A stretch of DNA of 64,000 bases, from assembly GCF_003688595.1 (NCBI RefSeq), contig NZ_RCWT01000016.1, forward strand, positions 1 to 64,000, read 5' to 3'. The notes under the pieces were generated by a model. It was not told the origin of the DNA. It made no database searches and saw only the letters and a list, made by a program, of their open reading frames with translations. A program made the translations under genes and the position numbers. Origin of the DNA: Sphingomonas sp. PP-F2F-G114-C0414 (GTDB taxonomy: Bacteria; Pseudomonadota; Alphaproteobacteria; Sphingomonadales; Sphingomonadaceae). Shown here one piece after another: positions 8,932-17,695 of the stretch (the first letter of the stretch is position 1; every line of letters starts with the position of its first letter).

Positions 8932-9857
8932 CTGACGCCCCTCGGGCTGGCGGCGTGAAACAGATCCTCGTCACCGGCGGGAACGGCCAGCTCGGTACCG
9001 AACTGAAGCGCTATTCTTGGCCGGAGGGCTGGGCGGTTACCGCGATCGACATCGACGAACTCGATCTGCGCGATACCGATGCGATCGCCGCGATGGTCGC
9101 GTCCGAACCTTGGGCGGCGGTGATCTCCGCCGGCGCCTATACCGCCGTCGACAAGGCCGAGAGCGACATCGTTACCGCTTGGGCGGTCAACGCGCTGGCG
9201 CCCGCGGCGTTTGCGGAAGGCTGCGCGAAGGCCGGTATCCCGATCGTCCAGGTCTCGACCGACTACGTCTTCGACGGCGCGCGCGACGGCGCATGGGAGG
9301 TGACCGATCCGGTCGCGCCGCTCGGCGTCTACGGCGCGTCGAAGCTCGGGGGCGAACTCGCGGTCCGAACGTCCGGCGCGCGCCATGCGATCGTCCGGAC
9401 CGCCTGGGTGGTCAGCGCACACGGCAGCAATTTCGTGAAGACGATGCTGCGCGTCGGCGCGACCAACCCGACATTGCGCGTGGTCGACGACCAGCACGGC
9501 AGCCCGACGTCCGCGGCCGATCTCGCGGCCGCGCTCGCGACGATCACGATGCGCCTCGTCGACGACCCTGTCGCCCCTACCGGCACCTATCATTTCAGCA
9601 ACGCGGGCGCGGTCACCTGCGCCGACTTCGCCCGCGAGATTTTCGTACAGAGCGCGGTGCGCGGTGGTGCCCGCGCCGAAGTGCAAGGCATCACCACCGC
9701 CGAATATCCGACGCCTGCGACGCGCCCGGCGAATTCGCTGCTCAGCCACGACGCGATCACGCGCGACTACGGCATCCATCCCCCGGCCTGGCAGACCGCG
9801 CTCGGCAACATCCTCGACGAACTGCTCGGGGCCCCCAAGAAGGACATTCCCCGATGA
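8928..9857 (+). CDS. rmlD: dTDP-4-dehydrorhamnose reductase
   Basis: 309 residues from ATG 8928, overlapping the rmlB stop by ATGA. It reduces the RmlC product to dTDP-L-rhamnose with NAD(P)H. Motifs: [13 protein letters not shown] (cofactor binding), [20 protein letters not shown] and [10 protein letters not shown] (Tyr-xxx-Lys). The gene looks intact although its upstream partner rmlC is broken, so its substrate must come from an epimerase encoded elsewhere or the gene is now idle. Confidence 0.95.
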   Translation: MTDAPRAGGVKQILVTGGNGQLGTELKRYSWPEGWAVTAIDIDELDLRDTDAIAAMVASEPWAAVISAGAYTAVDKAESDIVTAWAVNALAPAAFAEGCAKAGIPIVQVSTDYVFDGARDGAWEVTDPVAPLGVYGASKLGGELAVRTSGARHAIVRTAWVVSAHGSNFVKTMLRVGATNPTLRVVDDQHGSPTSAADLAAALATITMRLVDDPVAPTGTYHFSNAGAVTCADFAREIFVQSAVRGGARAEVQGITTAEYPTPATRPANSLLSHDAITRDYGIHPPAWQTALGNILDELLGAPKKDIPR

Positions 9858-10741
9858 AGGGCATCATTCTCGCAGGCGGTTCGGGCACGCGACTGCATCC
9901 GGCGACGCTCGCCGTGAACAAGCAGCTGCTGCCGGTCTACGACAAGCCGATGATCTACTACCCGCTGTCGGTGCTGATGCTCGCCGGCATCCGCGACATC
10001 CTGATCATCTCGAACCCCGAATTTATCGGCAATTACAAGAGTTTGTTCGCTGACGGTGCGGCACTCGGCCTGGCGATCGCCTACGCCGAACAGCCCAAGC
10101 CGGAGGGCTTGGCCCAAGCGTTCACGATCGGCGCGGACTTCATCGGTGACGATGATGTTGCGCTCGTGCTTGGCGACAACATCTTCTTCGGCGCGCACCT
10201 GACCGACCTGCTGGCGAGCGCGGTCGCGCGCAAGGGTTGCGCGACGGTATTCTCCTACCGCGTCGAGGATCCCGAGCGTTACGGCGTCGTCGAGTTCGGT
10301 GACGGCGGCAAAGCCGTCAGCCTCGAGGAAAAGCCGGCAAAGCCCAAGTCGCATCATGCCGTCACCGGCCTGTATTTCTACGACAATCGGGTCGTGCAAT
10401 TTGCCCGCGACCTGAAACCATCGCCACGCGGCGAACTCGAGATCACCGACCTCAACCGCATCTACATGGACGCTGGCGACCTGTTCGTCGAACAGATGGG
10501 CCGCGGCTATGCCTGGCTTGATACCGGCACGCACGACAGCCTGCTCGAGGCCAGCGAGTTCGTCCGGACCATCCAGCACCGTCAGGGCATCCAGATCGCA
10601 TGCCTTGAGGAAATCGCTTACGAACGAGGCTTTATCACTGCCGACCAGGCGTGTGCAGCAGGCGAGAGGTTCAAGAAGACGGCATATGGCCGAGCAATCC
10701 TGAACGCCGTTTCCGACCGAGATCGTGGATTGGTCGGGTAA
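9854..10741 (+). CDS. rmlA: Glucose-1-phosphate thymidylyltransferase
   Basis: 295 residues from ATG 9854, overlapping the rmlD stop by ATGA. It makes dTDP-glucose from dTTP and glucose-1-phosphate, the entry step for all dTDP-6-deoxyhexoses. Seen: the nucleotide-binding signature [15 protein letters not shown], the [20 protein letters not shown] substrate loop, [10 protein letters not shown], and [20 protein letters not shown]. Length and motif order are normal. It is last in the operon, 150 bases before the priming transferase gene. Confidence 0.97.
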   Translation: MKGIILAGGSGTRLHPATLAVNKQLLPVYDKPMIYYPLSVLMLAGIRDILIISNPEFIGNYKSLFADGAALGLAIAYAEQPKPEGLAQAFTIGADFIGDDDVALVLGDNIFFGAHLTDLLASAVARKGCATVFSYRVEDPERYGVVEFGDGGKAVSLEEKPAKPKSHHAVTGLYFYDNRVVQFARDLKPSPRGELEITDLNRIYMDAGDLFVEQMGRGYAWLDTGTHDSLLEASEFVRTIQHRQGIQIACLEEIAYERGFITADQACAAGERFKKTAYGRAILNAVSDRDRGLVG

Positions 10742-10895
10742 GCAAGACTCCTGTCGGCAGAGGCTGTCGATGTGAAGATCGCATTCCAGCGGCAAGCAGG
10801 ATTGTAATGCTTGCTGGAAAGAGGTGGAGGGCATACCGCGCCATGCAAGTCGATTTGGTCGTGGCTCGGCAAAACGTACAAGCTGTTAATACGGT

Positions 10896-12203
10896 ATGGG
10901 GTGGTTCTTGCTTATAACCGGCGATAATGGACGGTCCACGCGGGTGAGCCATACCGACGTTCGATTGCTCAAGCCGCTCTTGGTGGTGGCGTTGACGGCG
11001 TATTTCGTTCCGTTGGCCGCGCCGCTGGTAGCATCGGGCACGCTCTCCCTAGACCTTTCGAGCACGGGCAACACTCAGCTGACGTCGCTGATCGCGGCGG
11101 TTACGGCGTTGCTCGTCTTCCGGCGGGTCACGATCTATCCGGGCGCGCGCGCGTTCGGCTTCATCTTGCCCGCCTTCTCAACGACATTCGGGATGGCTGC
11201 GGCGATCTTGTTGACTTCGCGTCTGAGCTATAGCGGCTCGATGCTGCTGACCGGGTATCTCGCGTCGGTGGGCGTGACGTTCCTGCTCGGCTATTTTAAT
11301 CAGAGCGCAGCACCCAGGCGCATGTACTACGTCCCCGTGGGCAAGACGGGCATCGTCGACGACACGCCCGAGATCGATTGGATCAAGCTCATCGAACCGG
11401 TCGTGCCCGACGATCCGCATGCTTCGATCGTCGTCGACCTGCGGTCGAACCATTCGCCCGAATGGGAGCGGATGCTGGCGCAGGCGGCGATCTCGGGCAT
11501 TCCCGTCTACCATACCAAGCAGTTGCGCGAATCGGTGACCGGGCGTGTCCAGATTGAGCATCTGTCCGAGAACAGCTTCGGCTCGTTGCTGCCGGCGCTT
11601 GGCTATCGCGGGATCAAGCGGACGATCGATATCGTCGCAAGCATCGTGCTGTTGCCGATCCTGCTGCTGCCTCTCATCGTCGTCGCGCTGCTGGTGCGGG
11701 CGAGCTCGCCCGGACCCGTGCTGTTCCGTCAGCAGCGGATGGGGTATCGCGGCATCCCCTTCAACATGATCAAGTTCCGCACGATGGTCGAGCAGGCGAC
11801 GACGACCGGCGACGTCGCCGCGCGGCACTCGGCGATCACCCGCGATGCCGACGACCGCATCACCGGTATCGGTCGCTTCCTGCGCCGCTCGCGGATCGAC
11901 GAACTGCCGCAGATCATCAACATCCTGCGCGGCGAGATGAGCTGGATCGGACCGCGGCCGGAAGCGGTGCCGCTGTCGACCTGGTACGAGAGCGAGCTCC
12001 CCTTCTACGCCTATCGCCATATCGTGCGGCCGGGGATCACGGGGTGGGCGCAGGTCAACCAGGGCCATGTCGCCGGGCTCGACGACGTCCACGTCAAGCT
12101 CCACTATGATTTCTACTACATCAAGTTCTTCTCGTCGTGGCTCGACCTCCTGATCGCGCTCCGCACCATCGGCATCATGTTTACCGGTTTCGGCGCCAAA
12201 TAG
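10896..12203 (+). CDS. Undecaprenyl-phosphate sugar-phosphate (priming) transferase
   Basis: 435 residues. The N-terminal third has four hydrophobic segments and a short soluble domain (VVDLRSNHSPEWERML). The C-terminal third is a bacterial sugar transferase domain: IKRTIDIVASIVLLPILLLP membrane helix, SSPGPVLFRQQRMG, FNMIKFRTM, RIDELPQIINILRGEMSWIG and GITGWAQVNQG. It transfers a hexose-1-phosphate to undecaprenyl phosphate and starts repeat-unit assembly, as WcaJ and the sphingan SpsB do. The start is unsure: ATG 10896 or GTG 10944 (VSHTDVRLLKP). The donor sugar cannot be told from sequence. Confidence 0.92.
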   Translation: MGWFLLITGDNGRSTRVSHTDVRLLKPLLVVALTAYFVPLAAPLVASGTLSLDLSSTGNTQLTSLIAAVTALLVFRRVTIYPGARAFGFILPAFSTTFGMAAAILLTSRLSYSGSMLLTGYLASVGVTFLLGYFNQSAAPRRMYYVPVGKTGIVDDTPEIDWIKLIEPVVPDDPHASIVVDLRSNHSPEWERMLAQAAISGIPVYHTKQLRESVTGRVQIEHLSENSFGSLLPALGYRGIKRTIDIVASIVLLPILLLPLIVVALLVRASSPGPVLFRQQRMGYRGIPFNMIKFRTMVEQATTTGDVAARHSAITRDADDRITGIGRFLRRSRIDELPQIINILRGEMSWIGPRPEAVPLSTWYESELPFYAYRHIVRPGITGWAQVNQGHVAGLDDVHVKLHYDFYYIKFFSSWLDLLIALRTIGIMFTGFGAK

Positions 12204-12614
12204 TCAGCGGACGAGGCATGCCACGTTCGCTGCGATCGCCGCGCTCACGACGAGCACGCCGACCGCCCACCAGCGGATCCTGCGATGGGCCTCGAGCCGG
12301 GGCGGCGGGTTAGGCCCGGAGCCGTGTTTGGCACGGCGCCCATCATAGCGGGCCAAGCGGGTCCGCACACGGCGCTGGTGCGCGATATGGAGCCGCTCGC
12401 TTTCCGCCAGGGCGACGTCGTGCCGGGCCTTTGTGCTCGGCTCCGACAGACAGCGATAGGCTTGCTGGACCTCGTGGAGACGTCCCGGCAGGTGCGCTGA
12501 TTGCCCGTGATCGGGATGATGATGCTTCGCCAGCCGGACGAACGCGGCGCGGATGTCGAGGGACGACGCATCGCGGGCGACGCCGAGGACCTGGTAGAAA
12601 TCACGCTGGCTCAC
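12204..12614 (-). CDS. J-domain protein with C-terminal membrane anchor
   Basis: 136 residues. Residues 4-65 form a DnaJ J-domain (DFYQVLGVARDASSLDIRAA) with the HPD motif in AKHHHPDHG, which stimulates Hsp70 ATPase activity. A basic linker rich in Arg follows, then one membrane segment at the C-terminus (WWAVGVLVVSAAIAANVACL). There is no Gly/Phe or zinc domain, so it is a type III J-protein that would recruit DnaK to the inner membrane. Its ATG overlaps the stop of the upstream M48 protease (ATGA), so the two are co-translated. Confidence 0.85.
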   Translation of the reverse strand: MSQRDFYQVLGVARDASSLDIRAAFVRLAKHHHPDHGQSAHLPGRLHEVQQAYRCLSEPSTKARHDVALAESERLHIAHQRRVRTRLARYDGRRAKHGSGPNPPPRLEAHRRIRWWAVGVLVVSAAIAANVACLVR

Positions 12615-13636
12615 CGTTGGCGCGCCGCGGCCAGCGCGCGCATCGCGGCGATGCGTTTGCCGGCGGAGTCATGCGCGGCGAACAGCTCGATACCGAGATC
12701 GCCTCCACCGAGACGCCCTAGGATGGCGGCCCCCCGGACCGGGTCGAACCCCGCGTCGAGCATCAGCGTCCCGCCAAGCGCATCGGCCTCACGCTCGGTT
12801 TCGCGCACGATTCGGCCGCTGCGTCCCAGATTGCGGCCGATGCCGTGTCCGACCTCGCCGCCCCGCATGACAAGGGCGTGATGCAGGATGTTGTGCGCCA
12901 TCTCGTGCGCAAGGATGAACGCGAGTTCGTCGTCGTTCCGGACCGTCGATAGCAGACCGGTGGTGGTGAAGACATGGCGGCCGTCGGCATAGGCGTTGCG
13001 CTGGTCCGAGCGCGCGAGGTGGACGTAGGACGGGCAGGCGAGACGCGGCGTCACCGTGACGGTCGAGACCACCCCCTTGCGCAGCAGCGAGATCGCAAAC
13101 GGCGTGGTCTTCGTGTGCGCCAGCAGGTCGCGAACGGCGTCGGCGCGGGCATGCGCGCGGGCGGCATCGAACGGCGTGGCAAGCGCCGTCTCGGGGGGGA
13201 TCGCGTGGCCATCGATCCCCAGCAGCACGTCGCCGGGACGGATCCCTGCCAGCGCCGCGGGACCGCCCGGAACGACCGCGATCAAGCCAGGGCCGCGATC
13301 GAGCGACAGTCCGGTGATCATGCCTGCGCGATCGGCCAGCTCGAATTGCGATAGGTGCTGGAGCACGAGGCCGAGAGCGGGCTCGAGCGCCGGGCAACGG
13401 GCTCGGCCGGCGGTGGCGAGACGAAACGTGATGCGCTCCACCCGGCCATCCGCCTCCCGGCCCGGCAAAGTCGATACTGCGGTCGCTACCGGGGCCGGGG
13501 CAGGGTGGGGGGGCAGCGCCGAGATCGACTTCGACAAGGGCTGTACGACCTGCGCAGCGACAAGGCCGGTTACCGGTCCGGCCGCGATCACGGCGACGAT
13601 ACCGAGCATTCCAAGCATGGGATTGACCGAAGCCAT
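12611..13636 (-). CDS. M48-family metalloprotease with PDZ domain
   Basis: 341 residues. A signal or anchor helix (LGMLGIVAVIAAGPVTGLVA) leads into a PDZ-like domain around residues 105-195 (GLIAVVPGGPAALAGIRPGD). The metalloprotease domain follows, with zinc motif HEMAHNILHH (HExxH) and a downstream glutamate ligand in ETEREADALGG. This matches periplasmic M48 proteases of the BepA/LoiP type that act in envelope quality control. It is coupled to the J-domain gene and sits among EPS genes. The substrate is unknown. Confidence 0.88.
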   Translation of the reverse strand: MASVNPMLGMLGIVAVIAAGPVTGLVAAQVVQPLSKSISALPPHPAPAPVATAVSTLPGREADGRVERITFRLATAGRARCPALEPALGLVLQHLSQFELADRAGMITGLSLDRGPGLIAVVPGGPAALAGIRPGDVLLGIDGHAIPPETALATPFDAARAHARADAVRDLLAHTKTTPFAISLLRKGVVSTVTVTPRLACPSYVHLARSDQRNAYADGRHVFTTTGLLSTVRNDDELAFILAHEMAHNILHHALVMRGGEVGHGIGRNLGRSGRIVRETEREADALGGTLMLDAGFDPVRGAAILGRLGGGDLGIELFAAHDSAGKRIAAMRALAAARQR

Positions 13637-13685
13637 GGGCGATCAATCGATCGATCTAAGAGGGCAGACAAAAGCGTCCGGACAA

Positions 13686-13718
13686 GAAAAAGGCCCGGAA
13701 TGGATAACCATCCGAGCC
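13686..13718 (-). terminator. Rho-independent terminator for the small gene at 13744-13983
   Basis: On the minus strand GGCTCGGATGG, loop TTAT and CCATTCCGGGCC form an imperfect 11-12 bp stem with one bulge (13692-13718). It is followed directly by TTTTT (13687-13691). It lies 26 bases past the stop of the small membrane-protein gene, the expected place. Confidence 0.8.
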
Positions 13719-13743
13719 GTTCTTCTACCGAAAACCAGATGGC

Positions 13744-13983
13744 TTACGGGCTGTTGGGCGTGTCGTCGTTCTTGTCGACGGCAACATAGATGCCGAGACC
13801 GACTGCAACGACTGCGAGTGCAGCGACGATGAAGCCACCACCGCTAGCAAGTGCGTTGTCGCCATCGACCGATTCCTTGGCCGGCTGCGTGAGCGGGGTA
13901 GCGACGGGAGCCGCTGCCGCGATGGTCGGCGCTGCGACGAGCGAAAGCGCCGTCATCGCCGTGTAGAGTGCCTTCAATTTCAT
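13744..13983 (-). CDS. Small exported protein with C-terminal membrane helix
   Basis: 79 residues from ATG 13983, with AAGGGG about 9 bases upstream; ATGs at 13992 and 14034 are possible but less well spaced. A clear signal peptide (MKLKALYTAMTALSLVAAPT) has an AAAA-P cleavage region. A short spacer (VDGDNALASGG) leads to one membrane helix (GFIVAALAVVAVGLGIYVAV) and an acidic tail (DKNDDTPNSP). The architecture resembles small membrane proteins often found beside sphingomonad EPS genes. Function unknown. It has its own terminator, so it is probably expressed alone. Confidence 0.7.
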   Translation of the reverse strand: MKLKALYTAMTALSLVAAPTIAAAAPVATPLTQPAKESVDGDNALASGGGFIVAALAVVAVGLGIYVAVDKNDDTPNSP

Positions 13984-14199
13984 TGCCTTCATCCCCTTTG
14001 TAGGATTCGGAAAACCCAATATCGCAGTTTCCATAGCCCCGAATCGCCGCCCTTGTCCACATCAAATAATGGCAAGTTTTGCTATTCGTCATAGACTTAT
14101 AGACGATATCGAAACTCGTCGAGCAACGGCAAGTTCCTTTGTCCGGGGTGTTTCCGGGGTGTTCTAGACAGATTCCGTCATCGCAGTCATGACGCCTGC

Positions 14200-14232
14200 G
14201 ACTCTCGGGTCGAAGTATTCGGCCCGAGAGTC
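14200..14232 (-). terminator. Strong hairpin after the epimerase gene
   Basis: GACTCTCGGG (14200-14209) and CCCGAGAGTC (14223-14232) form a perfect 10-bp stem with a 13-base loop, 7 bases beyond the stop of the epimerase gene. No T-run follows on the minus strand, so it may stabilise the mRNA 3' end or act as a weak terminator. Confidence 0.5.
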
Positions 14233-14239
14233 GTATGGC

Positions 14240-15235
14240 TCAGAGACCGTGATACTCGCGATACCAGGCCACGAACTGCGGCACGCCTTGGGCGATCGTC
14301 GTCCGCGGTTCGAAGCCGAGGTCGTTCTGGATCGCGCTGATGTCGGCGAAGGTATCGCGCACGTCGCCGGGCTGCATCGGCAGCAGCCGGCGCTCGGCGG
14401 GACGACCGCAGGCCTGTTCGATCAGCGAGATCATCTCGCCGAGATCCTCCGACTGGCTGTTGCCGATATTGTAGATCCGGTGCGGGCTGACGCTGCCGCC
14501 TGCTTTCACGCTGCCATCGTCGGCGGGCGGATTGTCGACGCAGGCGACGATGCCGGCGACGATGTCGTCGATATAGGTGAAGTCGCGGCGCATGTTGCCC
14601 TCGCCGAACACGTCGATCGGACGACCCTCGAAGATCGCCTTGGTGAACAGCCACATCGCCATGTCGGGACGGCCCCACGGGCCATAGACGGTGAAGAAGC
14701 GCAGGCCGGTCAGCGGGATCCGGTAGAGATGCGCGTAGGTCTCGCTCATCAGCTCGTCCGCCTTCTTGGTGGCGGCATAGAGCGACAGCGGCTGGTCGAC
14801 GCGGTCCTCGACGCGGAACGGCAGCGTGTCGTTGCCGCCATAGACCGACGAGGACGAGGCATAGACCATATGCTCGACCTTCCGGTGGCGGGCGATCTCG
14901 ATCATGTTGAGATGCCCGGCGAGATTGGCTTGCAGATAGGCGCGCGGGTTCTCGATCGAATAGCGCACGCCGGCTTGCGCACCGAGATGGACGATCCGGT
15001 CGAACGATTCGCCGTCGAGCACAGCCTCAAGCGCGACATGATCGGAGAAGTCGACCTGCTTGAACGCGAAGCCGTCGCCCAGCTTGTCGAGCTCGGCGAG
15101 GCGAGCATGCTTCAGCGTGACGTCGTAATATTCGTTGAGGCTGTCGATGCCGAGCACCGTATCGCCGCGTGCGAGCAGATGGCGGCTGACGTTGAAGCCG
15201 ATGAACCCGGCTGCGCCGGTAACGAGAACGCGCAT
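14240..15235 (-). CDS. UDP-glucuronate 4-epimerase-like NAD-dependent epimerase
   Basis: 331 residues. An extended SDR with N-terminal GAAGFIGFNVSRHLL, catalytic SSSSVYGGN and YAATKKADE (Tyr-xxx-Lys), and family motifs SLNEYYDVTLK, AQAGVRYSIENP, RFFTVYGPWGRPDMA and GEGNMRRDFTYIDDI. This set matches the LspL/CapI group, which interconverts UDP-glucuronate and UDP-galacturonate. It would supply a uronic acid to the polysaccharide. It lies downstream of the amidotransferase gene on the same strand, about 100 bases away. A different C4 epimerase specificity cannot be excluded. Confidence 0.88.
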   Translation of the reverse strand: MRVLVTGAAGFIGFNVSRHLLARGDTVLGIDSLNEYYDVTLKHARLAELDKLGDGFAFKQVDFSDHVALEAVLDGESFDRIVHLGAQAGVRYSIENPRAYLQANLAGHLNMIEIARHRKVEHMVYASSSSVYGGNDTLPFRVEDRVDQPLSLYAATKKADELMSETYAHLYRIPLTGLRFFTVYGPWGRPDMAMWLFTKAIFEGRPIDVFGEGNMRRDFTYIDDIVAGIVACVDNPPADDGSVKAGGSVSPHRIYNIGNSQSEDLGEMISLIEQACGRPAERRLLPMQPGDVRDTFADISAIQNDLGFEPRTTIAQGVPQFVAWYREYHGL

Positions 15236-15338
15236 GCGGTCACTCCTGAAAATTCAAAATGCCTCTACGGCGCGGTCCCGTAAACGGCAACGCCCGGTGG
15301 TTTGAGAAGGGCGGTCGCTTGCGAAAGACTGTCTGGGT

Positions 15339-17300
15339 TCAGCGTGCATGCCATTCGCGCGCCCAGGCCTGGAACATCAGCACGCCCCAAAGCGATGCGG
15401 TTCGGTCGTGCGTGCCGGCGAGGTGCTCGGCCCAGCGTGCGCGGATCGCGGCGATGTCGAGCGTCGGCTGCTCGGCCAGCGCCTGAACCGACAAGAGCGA
15501 TTCCGCCCAGTCGCGCAGCGGACCGCGCAGCCACGCGCCGATCGGGATCGCGAACCCCGCCTTGGGCCGCTCGATCAGCGTCTTGGGGACATAGCGATAC
15601 AGGATCTGGCGCAGGGCCCATTTGCCCTGGCCGTCACGGACCTTGAACGCGAGCGGCGTGCGCCACGCCTGCTCGACGACGCGGTGGTCGAGCAGCGGGA
15701 CGCGGGTCTCCAGGCTGGCCGCCATCGCCGCGCGGTCGACCTTGGTCAGGATGTCGTTGGGCAGATAGGATTGCATGTCCCAGTGCATCATCTGCTCGGC
15801 TGCCTCGTTTCGCAGCGCAGGCGGCGTATCGATCGATGCGGCCAAGCGTATGTCGGATGTCAGCGGCAGCCCGCCCGACCATTCCTCGCTGGAGGCGCGA
15901 TAGATGTCGGCGATCCCGACCTCAGTTTGCAGCATCCGGCCGACCTTGTGGACCTTGTCGCCCAGCATCGAGATGCGCGGCACCCCCGGGAGCCGGGTCA
16001 GCGCGTCCCAGGTGCCGGGTGACAACCGGGTAAGCGCCTTGCCGATACCCGCGCGCAACGGCGCCGGCACGCGCGCGGCCGCATCCCAATAACGGCGCGA
16101 CACGAGGTAGCGATTATACCCGCAGAACAGCTCGTCGCCGCCATCGCCCGACAGCGCGACGGTGACCGACTGCCGCGTCAGCCGGCTGAGCAGAACGGTC
16201 GGGATCTGAGAGGAATCGGCAAACGGCTCGTCGTAGATCCGCGCGAGGTCGGGGATCACCGCGCGGACGTCTTCGGCATCCACATACATCTCGTGGTGAT
16301 CGGTGCCGAGATGCGCGGCGACCGCGCGGGCATGCGGTGCCTCGTCGAACCCGGTTTCAGCAAAGCCGATCGTGAAGGTCTTCACGTCGGCGCTGGTGAC
16401 GTTGCGCATCAACGCGACGATCGCCGAGGAATCGACGCCACCCGACAGGAACGCGCCGACCGGTACGTCGGCGACTGTCTGGATCTTCACCGCCTCGGTC
16501 AGCCGCGCTTCGAGACCTGACAGCGCCTCGCTCTCGGTCATCGCCGGATCGGCCCCCGCCGCGACGACTGCGTCAAGCGACCAGTACCGGCGACATGTAA
16601 CACCGGGCAGCGATGCACCGTCTGCGGTTGGCGGCAGTGCGGGCGGTGCGCCAAGCGCATCGCGACCCAGCGTCACGATCACGCCGGGTTCCACCTTGTA
16701 GACATGTCGAAGGATCGACCAGGGGGCAGGGACGTAGTTGAAGCGCAGGTACAGCGACAGCACGTCCGGATCGACCAGGTTGGCAAAGCCGGGCGCGGCG
16801 CGCAACGCCTTCAACTCGGAGCCAAACACCAGTCCGATCCCGCTCCACCCATAGAAAAGCGGTTTCTCGCCCATCCGGTCGCGCGCGAGACTCAGCGTGT
16901 GCGCGTGGCGGTCCCACAGCGCGATTGCGAACATCCCGACGGCGCGTTCGAGCGTCGCATCCAGGCCCCAGCGCGCGATGCCGTGGACCAGCGTCTCGGT
17001 ATCGGAATGCCCGCGCCACCCGATCGCTCCGGTCGCCTCGAGCTCGCGGCGCAGGTCGAGATGATTATAGATCTCGCCATTGAAGACGATCATGTAGCGT
17101 CCGCAGGGCGACGCCATCGGCTGATGCCCGGCGGGTGATAGATCGACGATCGACAGGCGGCGATGCGATAGGGCGATCCCTACCGCAGGATCGGCCCAAG
17201 CACCGCCATCGTCGGGACCGCGGTGCGTCAGCGCGTCCGCCATCGGGGTGGCATCGACCGTAGCGCTCGATGCGCTCCAATACCCTGCTATCCCACACAT
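15339..17300 (-). CDS. asnB: Glutamine-dependent asparagine synthase-type amidotransferase
   Basis: 653 residues from ATG 17300, so that Cys2 (MCGIAGYW) becomes the N-terminal nucleophile; the frame extends to 17354 without use. The glutaminase domain shows LTHRGPDDGG, LSHRRLSIVDLS, NGEIYNHL and SDTETLVHG. The synthase domain has the PP-loop SGGVDSSAIVAL and SGDGGDELFCGYNRY. Such enzymes in polysaccharide loci are often used to amidate uronic acids rather than to make asparagine. The neighbouring UDP-glucuronate epimerase makes that plausible here, as inference. All catalytic residues I can check are present, unlike in the lasso cyclase at 49430. Confidence 0.92.
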   Translation of the reverse strand: MCGIAGYWSASSATVDATPMADALTHRGPDDGGAWADPAVGIALSHRRLSIVDLSPAGHQPMASPCGRYMIVFNGEIYNHLDLRRELEATGAIGWRGHSDTETLVHGIARWGLDATLERAVGMFAIALWDRHAHTLSLARDRMGEKPLFYGWSGIGLVFGSELKALRAAPGFANLVDPDVLSLYLRFNYVPAPWSILRHVYKVEPGVIVTLGRDALGAPPALPPTADGASLPGVTCRRYWSLDAVVAAGADPAMTESEALSGLEARLTEAVKIQTVADVPVGAFLSGGVDSSAIVALMRNVTSADVKTFTIGFAETGFDEAPHARAVAAHLGTDHHEMYVDAEDVRAVIPDLARIYDEPFADSSQIPTVLLSRLTRQSVTVALSGDGGDELFCGYNRYLVSRRYWDAAARVPAPLRAGIGKALTRLSPGTWDALTRLPGVPRISMLGDKVHKVGRMLQTEVGIADIYRASSEEWSGGLPLTSDIRLAASIDTPPALRNEAAEQMMHWDMQSYLPNDILTKVDRAAMAASLETRVPLLDHRVVEQAWRTPLAFKVRDGQGKWALRQILYRYVPKTLIERPKAGFAIPIGAWLRGPLRDWAESLLSVQALAEQPTLDIAAIRARWAEHLAGTHDRTASLWGVLMFQAWAREWHAR

Positions 17301-17695
17301 GCGATACTCTCCCAGCGATGACACCAAGTCCAAGAACCGCAGCAGGAGGTCCAAAGCGTATCGCCGCGGTAAAGTCCAGCGGCCGGCCTGCTCTCGTGAG
17401 ACCGAGTTGCCGGACCGTAAGGTCCTGAAGAGCCTCGTTCCGCTGGCGCGTCGTTTGTGGCGGGGTCGTGTACGACAGGTGACACGGCACGCAGCTGATC
17501 GATCCGAAGACCGTCGAAGGCTCTACGAACGAATGGATAGCGTTTGACCTATAAATCAAAGTCCGGTGGGCAACAGGCATGCGCACTGGAAACCGCTACG
17601 TCGGACGATGGCAAAAAAAGCTTTACCGTGTAACAAACCGGCACCATGAGGAGCGCAGCAAGCGGCTAGCCGACAAAGAGAAATTGTAACAGTAT
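17301..17695. promoter_or_regulatory. Divergent regulatory region between asnB and the glycosyltransferase operon
   Basis: About 395 bases between divergent transcription units. They must hold promoters for both asnB and the long plus-strand operon from 17696. I see no convincing -35/-10 pair. The last 110 bases turn A-rich (GCAAAAAAAG at 17611) and carry a possible small ORF, listed separately. Confidence 0.45.
17579..17689 (+). CDS. Possible 36-residue basic leader ORF
   Basis: ATG 17579 to TAA 17689 encodes a Lys/Arg-rich peptide (MRTGNRYVGRWQKKLYRV, ending KRLADKEKL), stopping 6 bases before the glycosyltransferase ATG. The spacing would allow translational coupling. No strong ribosome-binding site is seen and I recognise no family, so this is a weak call. 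Confidence 0.25.
   Translation: MRTGNRYVGRWQKKLYRVTNRHHEERSKRLADKEKL

Noticed and set aside
9017..9853. Long in-frame extension upstream of rmlA
   Set aside because: It overlaps rmlD entirely and is Arg-rich shadow sequence; the ATGA junction at 9854 defines the rmlA start.
15339..17300. AsnB gene as a second lasso cyclase
   Set aside because: It has the Cys2 glutaminase nucleophile and a full glutaminase domain, and sits among EPS genes.
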